A stretch of DNA of 64,000 nt from Streptomyces griseoviridis (GTDB lineage: Bacteria; Actinomycetota; Actinomycetes; Streptomycetales; Streptomycetaceae): assembly GCA_014649155.1 (NCBI GenBank), contig BMSM01000014.1, positions 62,001-126,000 of the forward strand. The letters run 5' to 3'. The notes under the pieces were generated by a model. That model was not told the DNA's origin, did not search any database, and saw only the letters and a program-made list of their open reading frames with translations. Of this stretch, positions 1 through 8,765 are shown one piece after another (position 1 is the first letter of the stretch; each line of letters begins with the position of its first letter). The position numbers were made by a program, and so were the translations under genes.

Positions 1-650
1 CCCCCGGAGCCGGGGGTCCGGGAGACCCGTACGGGTCCCGGCTGGCCCGGGTCGTCACCGGTCTGGCCGCCCGGACCGGCCGCACCCCCGGCGCCGTCGC
101 CGCCGAGTGGTTCCCGCGCTACCTCGAACAGGTCGTACGGCCCCTGCTCTGGCTGGACGGCGAGGCGGGCATCGCCCTGGAGGCGCACCAGCAGAACACG
201 CTGCTCCTCCTGGACGCCGACGGCTGGCCCGCCGGCGGCCGTTACCGGGACAACCAGGGCTACTACTTCCGCGAGTCCCGCCGCGCCGAACTCGACGCCC
301 GGCTGCCCGGCATCGGGGAGCGCAGCGACACGTTCGTCGCCGACGAGGTCGCCGACGAGCGGTTCGCGTACTACCTGGCCGTCAACAACGTCCTCGGGCT
401 CGTGGGCGCCCTCGGCTCCCAGCGGCTCGCCGACGAGACGCTGCTCCTCGGGATCTTCCGGGCCTTCCTGCGCGAGGCCGCCGCCGGACCGCGCCGGCTG
501 CCCGGCACCCTGCCGGCCCTGCTCCTCGACTCACCCGTCCTGCGCTGCAAGGCCAACCTGCTGACCCGCCTGCGCGGCCTGGACGAGCTCGTCGGCCCGG
601 TCGACACCCAGTCCGTCTACGTCACCCTGCCCAACCCGCTGCACCGCTGA
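1..650 (+). CDS. IucA/IucC-family siderophore synthetase, 3' part
   Basis: Only the C-terminal 215 or so residues are in the window, open from the left edge to the TGA at 648-650. Family hallmarks are visible: EAHQQNTLL, YRDNQGYY and the C-terminal KANLLTRLRGLDELVGPVD. These belong to NIS synthetases (IucA/IucC/DesD type), which make amide bonds between a carboxylate and a hydroxamate amine during siderophore assembly in the cytosol, using ATP. The GNAT gene starts 23 bp downstream, so the two are very probably one operon. The acyl substrate and the siderophore cannot be told from this fragment. The family call is firm; the exact product is open. Confidence 0.9.
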   Translation, partial: PGAGGPGDPYGSRLARVVTGLAARTGRTPGAVAAEWFPRYLEQVVRPLLWLDGEAGIALEAHQQNTLLLLDADGWPAGGRYRDNQGYYFRESRRAELDARLPGIGERSDTFVADEVADERFAYYLAVNNVLGLVGALGSQRLADETLLLGIFRAFLREAAAGPRRLPGTLPALLLDSPVLRCKANLLTRLRGLDELVGPVDTQSVYVTLPNPLHR

Positions 651-673
651 CCCACGTCGAGAGGAACGAACCC

Positions 674-1261
674 GTGCCCCGCACCGAGGCGAGCCCCCGC
701 CCCGCCGGCGTCCAGGCCGTCACGCGGGAGGCCGCCCACACCCCGGCCGGCGTGTTCCGGCTTCTCCCCGTCGACCTGGCGCGGGACCTGCCGCTGCTCG
801 GCCGCTGGATGAACGATCCGGCGGTCGCCAGCTTCTGGGAGCTGGCCGGACCCTGGCACCTGACCGCCGCCCATGTGCGGGCCCAGCTCACCGGAGCGGG
901 ACACAGCGTGCCGTGCCTCGGTGTCCTGGACGGCAGGCCGATGAGCTACTGGGAGATCTACCGCGCCGACCTCGATCCACTGGCCCGCCACTGCCCGGTA
1001 CGGCCGCACGACACCGGCCTCCACCTGCTGATCGGCGACGCGGCCGACCGGGGGCGGGGACTCGGCACCCTGCTGATCGGCGTGGTCACCGGCCTCGTGC
1101 TGGCGGGGCTGCCCGCGTGCACCCGGGTCCTCGCCGAACCGGACGTGCGCAACGCGCCCTGTGCCGCCGCTTTCCGGAACGCCGGTTTCCGGCCGTCCGG
1201 CGAGATCGTCCTGCCGGGCAAGCGCGCGGCCCTCATGATCCGGGACCGCTGCCCGGAGTGA
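674..1261 (+). CDS. GNAT acetyltransferase, siderophore (IucB/RhbD/DesC-like)
   Basis: A 195-residue protein starting at GTG 674 behind a GAGAGG ribosome site (about 659-665). Near the middle it has DTGLHLLIGD followed by RGRGLGTLLIG, the acetyl-CoA pyrophosphate loop (R/Q-x-x-G-x-G/A) of the GNAT fold, then VRNAPCAAAFRNAGF, typical of the siderophore branch. SYWEIYRAD resembles the substrate strand of N6-hydroxylysine acylases. Close coupling to the IucA/IucC gene supports acylation of an N-hydroxylated diamine before condensation. Substrate specificity is inferred from context only. Confidence 0.85.
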   Translation: MPRTEASPRPAGVQAVTREAAHTPAGVFRLLPVDLARDLPLLGRWMNDPAVASFWELAGPWHLTAAHVRAQLTGAGHSVPCLGVLDGRPMSYWEIYRADLDPLARHCPVRPHDTGLHLLIGDAADRGRGLGTLLIGVVTGLVLAGLPACTRVLAEPDVRNAPCAAAFRNAGFRPSGEIVLPGKRAALMIRDRCPE

Positions 1262-1414
1262 GGCCGCCGGTCCTCCTTCGGCGCAGCTCGGCGAAGGAGA
1301 CCCCGCCTCGGGCACGCCCCGTGCGCCCTCCTTTCCTCCCCTGCGCCCCCTCCGGTCGTTCCGCGGTCCGTCCCGCCCCGCGGCCTTCCTCACCCGTTTG
1401 TCACTGCCGGGCCG

Positions 1415-1420
1415 TAGGGT
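1415..1420 (+). promoter_or_regulatory. -10 box of dinG (leaderless)
   Basis: TAGGGT sits 9 nt before ATG 1430, with no purine-rich ribosome site between them. That is the usual layout of leaderless transcripts in actinobacteria. No good -35 hexamer is visible. Confidence 0.5.
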
Positions 1421-1429
1421 GGTCGCGCT

Positions 1430-3412
1430 ATGACGAAGCCCTCACTCCCTGAACTCCTGCACGCCGCCGTCACCGCCGTCGGCGGCACGGAGCGCCCCGG
1501 CCAGGTGGCCATGGCCGAAGCGGTCGCGGAGGCGATCGACGACGGTTCGCATCTGCTGGTCCAGGCCGGCACCGGCACCGGCAAGTCGCTCGGCTACCTC
1601 GTGCCCGCGCTCGCCCACGGGGAGCGGGTGATCGTGGCGACCGCGACCCTGGCCCTTCAGCGCCAGCTCGTCGAGCGGGACCTGCCGCGCACGGTGGACG
1701 CCCTCCACCCGCTGCTGCGCCGCCGCCCGGAGTTCGCGATGCTCAAGGGCCGGTCGAACTACCTGTGCCTGCACCGGCTGCACGAGGGCGTCCCGCAGGA
1801 CGAGGAGGAGGGCCTCTTCGACCAGTTCGAGGCCGCCGCCCCGACCAGCAGGCTCGGCCAGGACCTGCTGCGCATGCGGGACTGGGCCGACGAGACGGAG
1901 ACCGGTGACCGCGACGACCTGACGCCGGGCGTGTCCGACCGGGCCTGGGCGCAGGTGTCGGTCTCGTCCCGGGAGTGCCTGGGCGCCTCGAAGTGCGCGT
2001 ACGGCGCCGAGTGCTTCGCCGAGATGGCCCGGGAGCGGGCCAAGCTCTCCGAGGTCGTCGTCACCAATCACGCGCTGCTGGCCATCGACGCCATCGAGGG
2101 CGCCCCGGTCCTGCCGCAGCACGAGGTGCTCATCGTCGACGAGGCGCACGAACTGGTCTCCCGGGTCACCGGCGTCGCCACCGGTGAACTCACCCCGGGT
2201 CAGGTCAACCGCGCGGTGCGCCGGGCGGCGAAGCTGGTCAACGAGAAGGCCGCCGACCAGCTCCAGACCGCCTCCGAGGGCTTCGAGCGGGTCATGGAGC
2301 TGGCCCTGCCCGGCCGCCTGGAGGAGGTCCCGGAGGACCTCGGCTACGCGCTGATGGCCCTGCGGGACGCCTGCCGTACGGTGATCTCCGCGATCGGCAC
2401 CACCCGCGACAAGTCCGTCCAGGACGAGGACGCCGTCCGCAAGCAGGCCCTCGCCTCCGTGGAGTCCGTGCACGACGTGGCGGAGCGGATCGCCAACGGC
2501 TCCGAGTGGGACGTCGTCTGGTACGAGCGGCACGACCGTTTCGGCGCGTCCCTGCGGGTCGCCCCCATGTCGGTCGCCGGGCTGCTGCGGGAGAAGCTCT
2601 TCGCCGACCGGTCGGTCGTCCTGACCTCGGCGACCCTGAAGCTGGGCGGTGACTTCAACGGGGTCGGTGCCTCCCTCGGCCTCGCCCCCGAGGGCACCCA
2701 GGGCGAGGACGTCCCGCAGTGGAAGGGCGTCGACGTCGGCTCGCCCTTCGACTACCCCCGGCAGGGCATCCTGTACGTCGCCAAGCACCTGGCCCGCCCG
2801 GCGCGCGACGGCGACCGCGCCGACATGCTGGACGAACTGACCGAGCTGATCCAGGCGGCGGGCGGACGGACGCTCGGGCTCTTCTCGTCGATGCGGGCGG
2901 CCCAGCTGGCCGCCGAGGAGCTGCGGACGCGGATTCCCGAGTTCCCGATCCTGCTCCAGGGCGAGGAGACGCTCGGTGAGCTGATCAAGAACTTCGCGGC
3001 CGATCCGCGGACCTGTCTGTTCGGCACGCTCTCGCTCTGGCAGGGCGTCGACGTCCCCGGCCCCAGCTGCCAGCTGGTCGTGATGGACAAGATCCCGTTC
3101 CCGCGCCCGGACGACCCTCTGATGAGCGCCCGGCAGAAGGCCGTGGAGGAGGCGGGGGGCAACGGCTTCATGGCGGTGGCCGCCACCCACGCGGCCCTGC
3201 TCATGGCCCAGGGCGCGGGCCGGCTGGTGCGGGCCTCCGGGGACCGGGGTGTGGTCGCCGTACTGGACCCGCGTCTGGCCACGGCCCGGTACGGGAGCTA
3301 TCTGAAGGCGTCGCTGCCCGACTTCTGGTACACCACGGACCGTAACCAGGTGCGGAAGTCGCTGGCCGCCATCGACGCGGCGGCGAAGCAGGCGGAGACT
3401 CAGGCCGGGTGA
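1430..3412 (+). CDS. dinG: DinG-family ATP-dependent DNA helicase
   Basis: A 660-residue XPD/DinG-type superfamily 2 helicase. Walker A is GTGTGKS (residues 47-53). Four cysteines that can hold an Fe-S cluster follow (NYLC, REC, SKC, AEC), then VTNHALL, the Walker B box VDEAHEL, TSATLK, and a helicase C domain with SLWQGVDVPG and QGAGRLVR. DinG helicases unwind 5'-3' and act on R-loops, G-quadruplexes and stalled forks. ATG 1430 lies 9 nt after a TAGGGT -10 box (1415-1420), so the message is probably leaderless. It is convergent with lexA; no LexA box is seen in front of it. Confidence 0.93.
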   Translation: MTKPSLPELLHAAVTAVGGTERPGQVAMAEAVAEAIDDGSHLLVQAGTGTGKSLGYLVPALAHGERVIVATATLALQRQLVERDLPRTVDALHPLLRRRPEFAMLKGRSNYLCLHRLHEGVPQDEEEGLFDQFEAAAPTSRLGQDLLRMRDWADETETGDRDDLTPGVSDRAWAQVSVSSRECLGASKCAYGAECFAEMARERAKLSEVVVTNHALLAIDAIEGAPVLPQHEVLIVDEAHELVSRVTGVATGELTPGQVNRAVRRAAKLVNEKAADQLQTASEGFERVMELALPGRLEEVPEDLGYALMALRDACRTVISAIGTTRDKSVQDEDAVRKQALASVESVHDVAERIANGSEWDVVWYERHDRFGASLRVAPMSVAGLLREKLFADRSVVLTSATLKLGGDFNGVGASLGLAPEGTQGEDVPQWKGVDVGSPFDYPRQGILYVAKHLARPARDGDRADMLDELTELIQAAGGRTLGLFSSMRAAQLAAEELRTRIPEFPILLQGEETLGELIKNFAADPRTCLFGTLSLWQGVDVPGPSCQLVVMDKIPFPRPDDPLMSARQKAVEEAGGNGFMAVAATHAALLMAQGAGRLVRASGDRGVVAVLDPRLATARYGSYLKASLPDFWYTTDRNQVRKSLAAIDAAAKQAETQAG

Positions 3413-3475
3413 TCGGCGGAGCGCGCCGTCCCGCGGTCCGCTGATGCCGGACCCGGCGGTTCCCTGGACAGCACA

Positions 3476-3509
3476 GGGCCCCGGAACCGGCGCAGGGGTC
3501 CCGGGGCCC
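3476..3509. terminator. Bidirectional hairpin between dinG and lexA
   Basis: GGGCCCCGG (3476-3484) pairs perfectly with CCGGGGCCC (3501-3509) across a 16-nt loop that can extend the stem with ACC/GGT. It lies between two convergent stop codons. There is no U-tract, as is common in Streptomyces. Confidence 0.65.
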
Positions 3510-3551
3510 GGTCAGGACGGCGGGGCCCGTAAGGCCCGCTCGCCGTGACGG

Positions 3552-4331
3552 TCAGACGCGGCGCAGGACGGCCACCACCTTGCCGAGGATGGTCGCGTCG
3601 TCGCCGGGGATCGGCTCGTAGGCCGCGTTGTGCGGGAGGAGCCAGACGTGGCCGTCCTCGCGCTTGAAGCGCTTCACGGTGGCCTCGCCGTCGAGCATGG
3701 CGGCCACGATGTCGCCGTTCTCCGCGACCGGCTGGCGGCGGACCGTGACCCAGTCGCCGTCACAGATGGCGGCCTCGATCATCGAGTCGCCGACCACCTT
3801 GAGGACGAACAGCTCACCGTCGCCGACGAGCTGCCGGGGCAGCGGGAAGACGTCCTCGACGGACTCCTCCGCGAGGATCGGGCCACCGGCGGCGATGCGC
3901 CCGACGAGCGGGACGTACGACGCGGCGGGCTTGCCCGCGGTGTCCGTCGGCTGCACGGAGGCGGCCTGGTCGGAGCCGCGCACCTCGTAGGCGCGCGGGC
4001 GGTGCGGGTCGCGGCGCAGGAAGCCCTTGCGCTCCAGCGCCATCAGCTGATGGGCGACGGAGGACGTGCTGGAGAGGCCGACGGCCTGGCCGATCTCCCG
4101 CATCGACGGCGGGTAGCCCCGGCGCTGCACCGAGTCCCGGATGACCTCGATCACCCGGCGTTGCCGGTCGGTGAGTCCCGAGCTGTCCGCCCGGATGCCT
4201 GGAGGTCGGCCCGGCATGGAGCGCTTGGCTCCGTCGGGATTCGTGGCTTCGTTCATCGCGTGCACCGGCTCGATTCGCCCCGGGGAGCGGTCCTGGGCGG
4301 TGATGGCGGCACTGTCTGCGGTGGTGGTCAC
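3552..4331 (-). CDS. lexA: LexA SOS repressor
   Basis: A 259-residue LexA. The N-terminal winged helix is LTDRQRRVIEVI through GYPPSMREIGQAVGL. The hinge holds the Ala-Gly autocleavage bond in GRIAAGG, and the peptidase has catalytic Ser in VVGDSM and Lys in EATVKRFKR. It represses DNA-repair genes until RecA filaments trigger self-cleavage. I chose GTG 4331 (VTTTADS) because GAGAGGGG lies 5 nt upstream; an internal ATG at the MNEATN position is a weaker alternative. It is the first gene of a leftward unit and has its own SOS box, so it is autoregulated. Confidence 0.96.
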   Translation of the reverse strand: MTTTADSAAITAQDRSPGRIEPVHAMNEATNPDGAKRSMPGRPPGIRADSSGLTDRQRRVIEVIRDSVQRRGYPPSMREIGQAVGLSSTSSVAHQLMALERKGFLRRDPHRPRAYEVRGSDQAASVQPTDTAGKPAASYVPLVGRIAAGGPILAEESVEDVFPLPRQLVGDGELFVLKVVGDSMIEAAICDGDWVTVRRQPVAENGDIVAAMLDGEATVKRFKREDGHVWLLPHNAAYEPIPGDDATILGKVVAVLRRV

Positions 4332-4364
4332 GTCGGCCCCTCTCGATGGTCTCCCTGCTGGACA

Positions 4365-4394
4365 ACGGTAGTTGCTTTCGAAAGGTTGCGCCAA
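4365..4394 (-). promoter_or_regulatory. lexA promoter
   Basis: Reading leftward, TTGGCG (complement of 4389-4394) and TACCGT (complement of 4365-4370) are 18 nt apart. This gives a transcription start about 25 nt before GTG 4331. Confidence 0.6.
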
Positions 4395-4405
4395 ACACAC
4401 GTTCG
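4392..4405 (-). promoter_or_regulatory. LexA (SOS) box
   Basis: Reads CGAACGTGTGTTTG on the minus strand, matching the Gram-positive CGAAC-N4-GTTYG consensus. It overlaps the lexA -35 hexamer, so binding would block RNA polymerase. Confidence 0.88.
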
Positions 4406-4934
4406 AGTGAAAAAACGCGAATTACCTGACGTGATCACGTGTCCAGGTGTATTGCCCCGCACTGTTCGACGGACATAAGGGCCCATTGTTGTACCCTTCA
4501 CCGCCGGGGTGGTCGCTCGCGGACCGGTGCCCAGTCTGCCATTCGGTCTTCCGTCCGGCGGGGCGCGGTCCTCATCTGTGCGGGAGTCCCACCTCGCCTC
4601 CCCGCGGCGACCACGGTATCTCCGCACGCGCCGCACCGGCGCCGCCGCGCGTCACGCGCGCGTGGCGTCGCATCCGGAGGTGCGTCGCGGCTCGCGCGAG
4701 GTGTGGCGTCCGACCGGCTTCGCAGTCGTACACGCGGAAGGGGGCCGGTGCCGCTCGCGCCGGCGGCCCGCGCGAGGGGCCGTGCGGCGGCCCGGGAGCG
4801 CGCTCCCCGCGCCCCTCCCGGCGGCTCCCGGGGCGGCCCCGGCCCGCGGGGGCCCGGTTCGCCGAGGCGAACGGACGGGCGGCGCCCGCTCCGACGGCCG
4901 CGACACGCGTGACGGCGTGGGTGTATGAGCCAAT
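4406..4934. other. lexA-nrdR intergenic region, no gene seen
   Basis: About 530 bp without a convincing coding frame on either strand. It is moderately AT-rich next to lexA, then very GC-rich from 4560 to 4920. It contains a perfect 12-bp palindrome ACGTGATCACGT at 4429-4440, just upstream of the lexA SOS box. Otherwise I see nothing I can name. Confidence 0.5.
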
Positions 4935-4982
4935 CCCCATATGTAGTGGTTGGATTGCACCAGTGGCCCACAAGTTGTGGTC
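4935..4982 (+). promoter_or_regulatory. Tandem NrdR boxes of the nrdRJ operon
   Basis: Two NrdR-type partial palindromes: CCCCATATGTAGTGGT (4935-4950) and CCCACAAGTTGTGGTC (4967-4982). Their starts are 32 bp apart, three helical turns, which is the paired arrangement described for Streptomyces nrd operons. A weak promoter with TATGCT at 5013-5018 follows. NrdR binds here when (d)ATP-loaded and shuts the operon off. Confidence 0.8.
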
Positions 4983-5089
4983 CCCCCGGTCTTGAGGCTG
5001 GAGGCGATCGCCTATGCTGGGGGCTGCTTCGAGGGGCCTGAGGGCCCTTGTGAGGCCAATGAGTCTGCCGTGAGGAGGGTTGGAGTCCC

Positions 5090-5641
5090 ATGCACTGCCC
5101 CTTCTGCAGGCACCCCGACAGCCGTGTCGTCGACAGCCGTACGACGGACGACGGCACGTCGATCCGCAGGCGCCGCCAGTGCCCTGACTGCTCTCGCCGG
5201 TTCACGACCGTGGAGACCTGCTCGCTGATGGTGGTCAAGCGGTCCGGGGTCACCGAACCGTTCAGCCGCGCCAAGATCATCAACGGCGTGCGCAAGGCGT
5301 GTCAGGGGCGGCCCGTCACCGAGGACGCGCTCGCCCAGCTCGGCCAGCGGGTCGAGGAGGCGGTGCGGGCCACCGGGAGCGCCGAGCTGACCAGCCACGA
5401 CGTGGGGCTGGCCATACTCGGCCCGCTCCAGGAGCTGGACCTCGTCGCGTATCTGCGGTTCGCCTCGGTCTACCGGGCGTTCGATTCGCTCGACGACTTC
5501 GAGGCCGCGATCGCGGAACTCAGGGAAGAGACCGGGCGGCCCGGCGGGGACGGCGACGACGCCGGCGCGGGGAGCCAGGAGGACGGCCCCGGGCCAGGAG
5601 GGACCGCCCAGGTCCCCGAGCCCGCGGGCGCCGCCGACTGA
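5090..5641 (+). CDS. nrdR: Transcriptional repressor NrdR
   Basis: A 183-residue protein with the NrdR zinc ribbon at the start (CPFC at residues 3-6, CPDC near 31-34), followed by an ATP-cone domain (VVKRSGVTEPFSRAKI onward). It senses dATP/ATP and represses ribonucleotide reductase genes. The last 35 or so residues are a Gly/Pro/Asp-rich tail longer than in most NrdRs, probably disordered. It heads the operon with nrdJ, 164 bp apart, and its own boxes lie 110-155 bp upstream. The start ATG 5090 is preceded by GAGGAGG and GGAG. Confidence 0.96.
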   Translation: MHCPFCRHPDSRVVDSRTTDDGTSIRRRRQCPDCSRRFTTVETCSLMVVKRSGVTEPFSRAKIINGVRKACQGRPVTEDALAQLGQRVEEAVRATGSAELTSHDVGLAILGPLQELDLVAYLRFASVYRAFDSLDDFEAAIAELREETGRPGGDGDDAGAGSQEDGPGPGGTAQVPEPAGAAD

Positions 5642-5805
5642 CCGGCGGGCCGGACCCGGACCGAGGAACCGGGGACCGGCCGGACGGCGGCGGAGAAGAA
5701 GACCTGCTGCGGACGGAGCGAGGTGTCCGCAGCACCAGACAGAACACCGTGCCACGGGAACATCGGGGCACTTCAGGGCGTTTTCGCCCGTATCAGGGAG
5801 GCGGC

Positions 5806-8697
5806 ATGACAGAGACGGCGAGCGGTCCGGCACGGAGTTCCCGCGCCAAGGGCACGAAGGCGAGCAAGGGGCTCCGCGTCGAGCGCATCCACACCACCCC
5901 GGGGGTGCACCCCTACGACGAGGTGGCCTGGGAGCGTCGTGACGTCGTCATGACCAACTGGCGCGACGGCTCGGTCAACTTCGAGCAGCGCGGCGTCGAG
6001 TTCCCCGACTTCTGGTCGGTGAACGCGGTCAACATCGTCACCAGCAAGTACTTCCGGGGCGCCGTCGGCACCCCGCAGCGCGAGACCAGCCTCAGGCAGC
6101 TGATCGACCGCATCGTGAAGACGTACCGGAAGGCCGGCGAGGACTACAAGTACTTCGCCTCGCCCGCCGACGCCGAGATCTTCGAGCACGAGCTGGCCTA
6201 CGCCCTCCTGCACCAGATCTTCAGCTTCAACAGCCCCGTGTGGTTCAACGTGGGCACGCCCCAGCCGCAGCAGGTCTCCGCCTGCTTCATCCTGTCCGTC
6301 GACGACTCCATGGAGTCGATCCTCGACTGGTACAAGGAAGAGGGCATGATCTTCAAGGGCGGTTCCGGCGCCGGCCTGAACCTGTCCCGCATCCGCTCCT
6401 CCAAGGAGCTGCTCTCCTCCGGCGGCAACGCCTCCGGCCCGGTCTCCTTCATGCGGGGCGCCGACGCCTCCGCCGGCACGATCAAGTCCGGTGGCGCCAC
6501 CCGCCGTGCGGCCAAGATGGTCATCCTGGACGTCGACCACCCCGACGTCGAGGACTTCATCGAGACCAAGGTGAAGGAAGAGGAGAAGATCCGCGCCCTG
6601 CGCGACGCGGGCTTCGACATGGACCTGGGCGGCGACGACATCACGTCCGTCCAGTACCAGAACGCCAACAACTCGGTCCGGGTGAACGACGAGTTCATGA
6701 AGGAGGTCGAGCAGGGCGGCAAGTTCGGTCTGCGGGCCCGGATGACCGGTGAGGTCATCGAGGAGATCGAGGCCAAGAGCCTCTTCCGCAAGATGGCCGA
6801 GGCCGCCTGGGCCTGCGCCGACCCGGGCATCCAGTACGACGACACCATCAATCACTGGCACACCTGCCCGGAGTCCGGCCGGATCAACGGCTCGAACCCC
6901 TGCAGCGAGTACATGCACCTGGACAACACGTCCTGCAACCTCGCCTCGCTCAACCTGATGAAGTTCCTCAAGGACGACGGCAAGGGCCACCAGTCCTTCG
7001 AGACCGAGCGGTTCCAGAAGGTCGTCGAGCTGGTCATCACCGCGATGGACATCTCGATCTGCTTCGCGGACTTCCCCACCGAGAAGATCGGTGAGAACAC
7101 CCGCGCCTTCCGCCAGCTCGGCATCGGCTACGCCAACCTCGGCGCCCTGCTGATGGCCACCGGCCACGCCTACGACTCCGACGGCGGCCGCGCGCTCGCC
7201 GGTGCCATCACCTCCCTGATGACCGGCACCGCCTACCGCCGCTCCGCCGAGCTGGCCGCGGTCGTCGGCCCGTACGACGGCTACGCCCGCAACGCCGACG
7301 CCCACAAGCGCGTCATGAAGCAGCACTCCGACGCCAACGGCACGGCCGTCCGCATGGACGACCTGGACACCCCGGTGTGGGCCGCGGCCACGGAGGCCTG
7401 GCAGGACGTCCTGCACCTCGGCGAGAAGAACGGTTTCCGTAACTCCCAGGCGTCCGTCCTCGCCCCGACCGGCACCATCGGCCTGGCGATGTCCTGCGAC
7501 ACCACCGGTGTCGAGCCCGACCTGGCGCTGGTCAAGTTCAAGAAGCTGGTCGGCGGCGGCTCGATGCAGATCGTCAACGGCACGGTGCCGCAGGCCCTGC
7601 GCCGCCTGGGCTACCAGGAGGAGCAGATCGAGGCGATCGTCGCCCACATCGCCGAGCACGGCAATGTGATCGACGCCCCCTCCCTCAAGCCCGAGCACTA
7701 CGAGGTGTTCGACTGCGCCATGGGCGAGCGGGCCATCTCCCCGATGGGCCACGTCCGCATGATGGCCGCGATCCAGCCGTGGATCTCCGGTGCCATCTCC
7801 AAGACGGTCAACATGCCGGAGACGGCGACCGTCGAGGAGGTCGAGGAGATCTACTACGAGGCCTGGAAGCTCGGCGTCAAGGCGCTCGCGATCTACCGCG
7901 ACAACTGCAAGGTGGGCCAGCCGCTCTCCGCCAAGACCAAGGAGGTCAAGGAGGAGAAGGCCGAGGCCCCCGCGGCCGTCGAGCCCGCCAAGGTCGAGAA
8001 GGTCGTCGAGTACCGTCCGGTCCGCAAGCGCCTCCCGAAGGGACGTCCCGGCATCACCACGTCCTTCACCGTCGGCGGCGCCGAGGGCTACATGACCGCC
8101 AACTCCTACCCGGACGACGGTCTCGGTGAGGTCTTCCTCAAGATGTCCAAGCAGGGCTCGACCCTCGCGGGCATGATGGACGCCTTCTCCATCGCGGTCT
8201 CCGTCGGCCTCCAGTACGGCGTGCCGCTGGAGACGTACGTCTCGAAGTTCACCAATATGCGCTTCGAGCCGGCCGGCATGACGGACGACCCGGACGTGCG
8301 GATGGCGCAGTCGATCGTCGACTACATCTTCCGCCGCCTGGCGCTGGACTTCCTGCCCTTCGAGACGCGCTCCGCGCTCGGCATCCACTCCGCCGAGGAG
8401 CGCCAGCGTCACCTGGAGACCGGTTCGTACGAGCCGTCCGACGACGAGGTCGACGTGGAGGGCCTGGCCCAGTCGGCGCCGCGCGCCCAGGAACTGAAGG
8501 CGGTCGCCACGCCGAAGGCCGAGGTCGAGGCGGCCAAGCCCGCCCCGAAGCAGGCGCACACCAGCGCCGAGCTGGTGGAGATGCAGCTGGGCATCCAGGC
8601 CGACGCCCCGCTCTGTTTCTCCTGCGGCACGAAGATGCAGCGGGCCGGCTCCTGCTACATCTGCGAGGGCTGCGGTTCGACCAGCGGCTGCAGCTGA
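5806..8697 (+). CDS. nrdJ: Class II (adenosylcobalamin-dependent) ribonucleotide reductase
   Basis: A 963-residue class II RNR that reduces ribonucleotides to deoxyribonucleotides using coenzyme B12, so it works with or without oxygen. Visible signatures are FNSPVWFNVG, the ACFILSVDDSM segment, GGSGAGLNLS, the active-site NPCSEYMHLDN region, and the C-terminal redox cysteines in CFSCGTKM and CEGCGSTSGC that reload the enzyme from thioredoxin. ATG 5806 has AGGGAGG (5795-5801) at ideal spacing. Longer open sequence upstream overlaps nrdR in another frame and is not coding. It is co-transcribed with nrdR. Length fits the actinobacterial family. Confidence 0.96.
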   Translation: MTETASGPARSSRAKGTKASKGLRVERIHTTPGVHPYDEVAWERRDVVMTNWRDGSVNFEQRGVEFPDFWSVNAVNIVTSKYFRGAVGTPQRETSLRQLIDRIVKTYRKAGEDYKYFASPADAEIFEHELAYALLHQIFSFNSPVWFNVGTPQPQQVSACFILSVDDSMESILDWYKEEGMIFKGGSGAGLNLSRIRSSKELLSSGGNASGPVSFMRGADASAGTIKSGGATRRAAKMVILDVDHPDVEDFIETKVKEEEKIRALRDAGFDMDLGGDDITSVQYQNANNSVRVNDEFMKEVEQGGKFGLRARMTGEVIEEIEAKSLFRKMAEAAWACADPGIQYDDTINHWHTCPESGRINGSNPCSEYMHLDNTSCNLASLNLMKFLKDDGKGHQSFETERFQKVVELVITAMDISICFADFPTEKIGENTRAFRQLGIGYANLGALLMATGHAYDSDGGRALAGAITSLMTGTAYRRSAELAAVVGPYDGYARNADAHKRVMKQHSDANGTAVRMDDLDTPVWAAATEAWQDVLHLGEKNGFRNSQASVLAPTGTIGLAMSCDTTGVEPDLALVKFKKLVGGGSMQIVNGTVPQALRRLGYQEEQIEAIVAHIAEHGNVIDAPSLKPEHYEVFDCAMGERAISPMGHVRMMAAIQPWISGAISKTVNMPETATVEEVEEIYYEAWKLGVKALAIYRDNCKVGQPLSAKTKEVKEEKAEAPAAVEPAKVEKVVEYRPVRKRLPKGRPGITTSFTVGGAEGYMTANSYPDDGLGEVFLKMSKQGSTLAGMMDAFSIAVSVGLQYGVPLETYVSKFTNMRFEPAGMTDDPDVRMAQSIVDYIFRRLALDFLPFETRSALGIHSAEERQRHLETGSYEPSDDEVDVEGLAQSAPRAQELKAVATPKAEVEAAKPAPKQAHTSAELVEMQLGIQADAPLCFSCGTKMQRAGSCYICEGCGSTSGCS

Positions 8698-8709
8698 CGC
8701 GTAGGACCC

Positions 8710-8753
8710 CATGAGCAGGGGGCGACGGCCCTGGCCGTCGCCCCCTGCTCATG
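8710..8753. terminator. Terminator after nrdRJ
   Basis: A perfect 20-bp inverted repeat (8710-8729 with 8734-8753) around a 4-nt loop, 12 bp after the nrdJ stop. The gene on the other side is convergent, so it can serve both directions. Confidence 0.92.
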
Positions 8754-8765
8754 CCCGGTGGCCGC

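Noticed and set aside
4983..5089. B12 riboswitch before nrdRJ
   Set aside because: The leader is too short and lacks the B12 box; in Streptomyces that element controls nrdABS, not nrdRJ.
5773..8712. 979-residue minus-strand reading frame opposite nrdJ
   Set aside because: A mirror of the GC-biased nrdJ gene; its Val/Gly/Leu/Asp composition has no domain, and nrdJ is certain.
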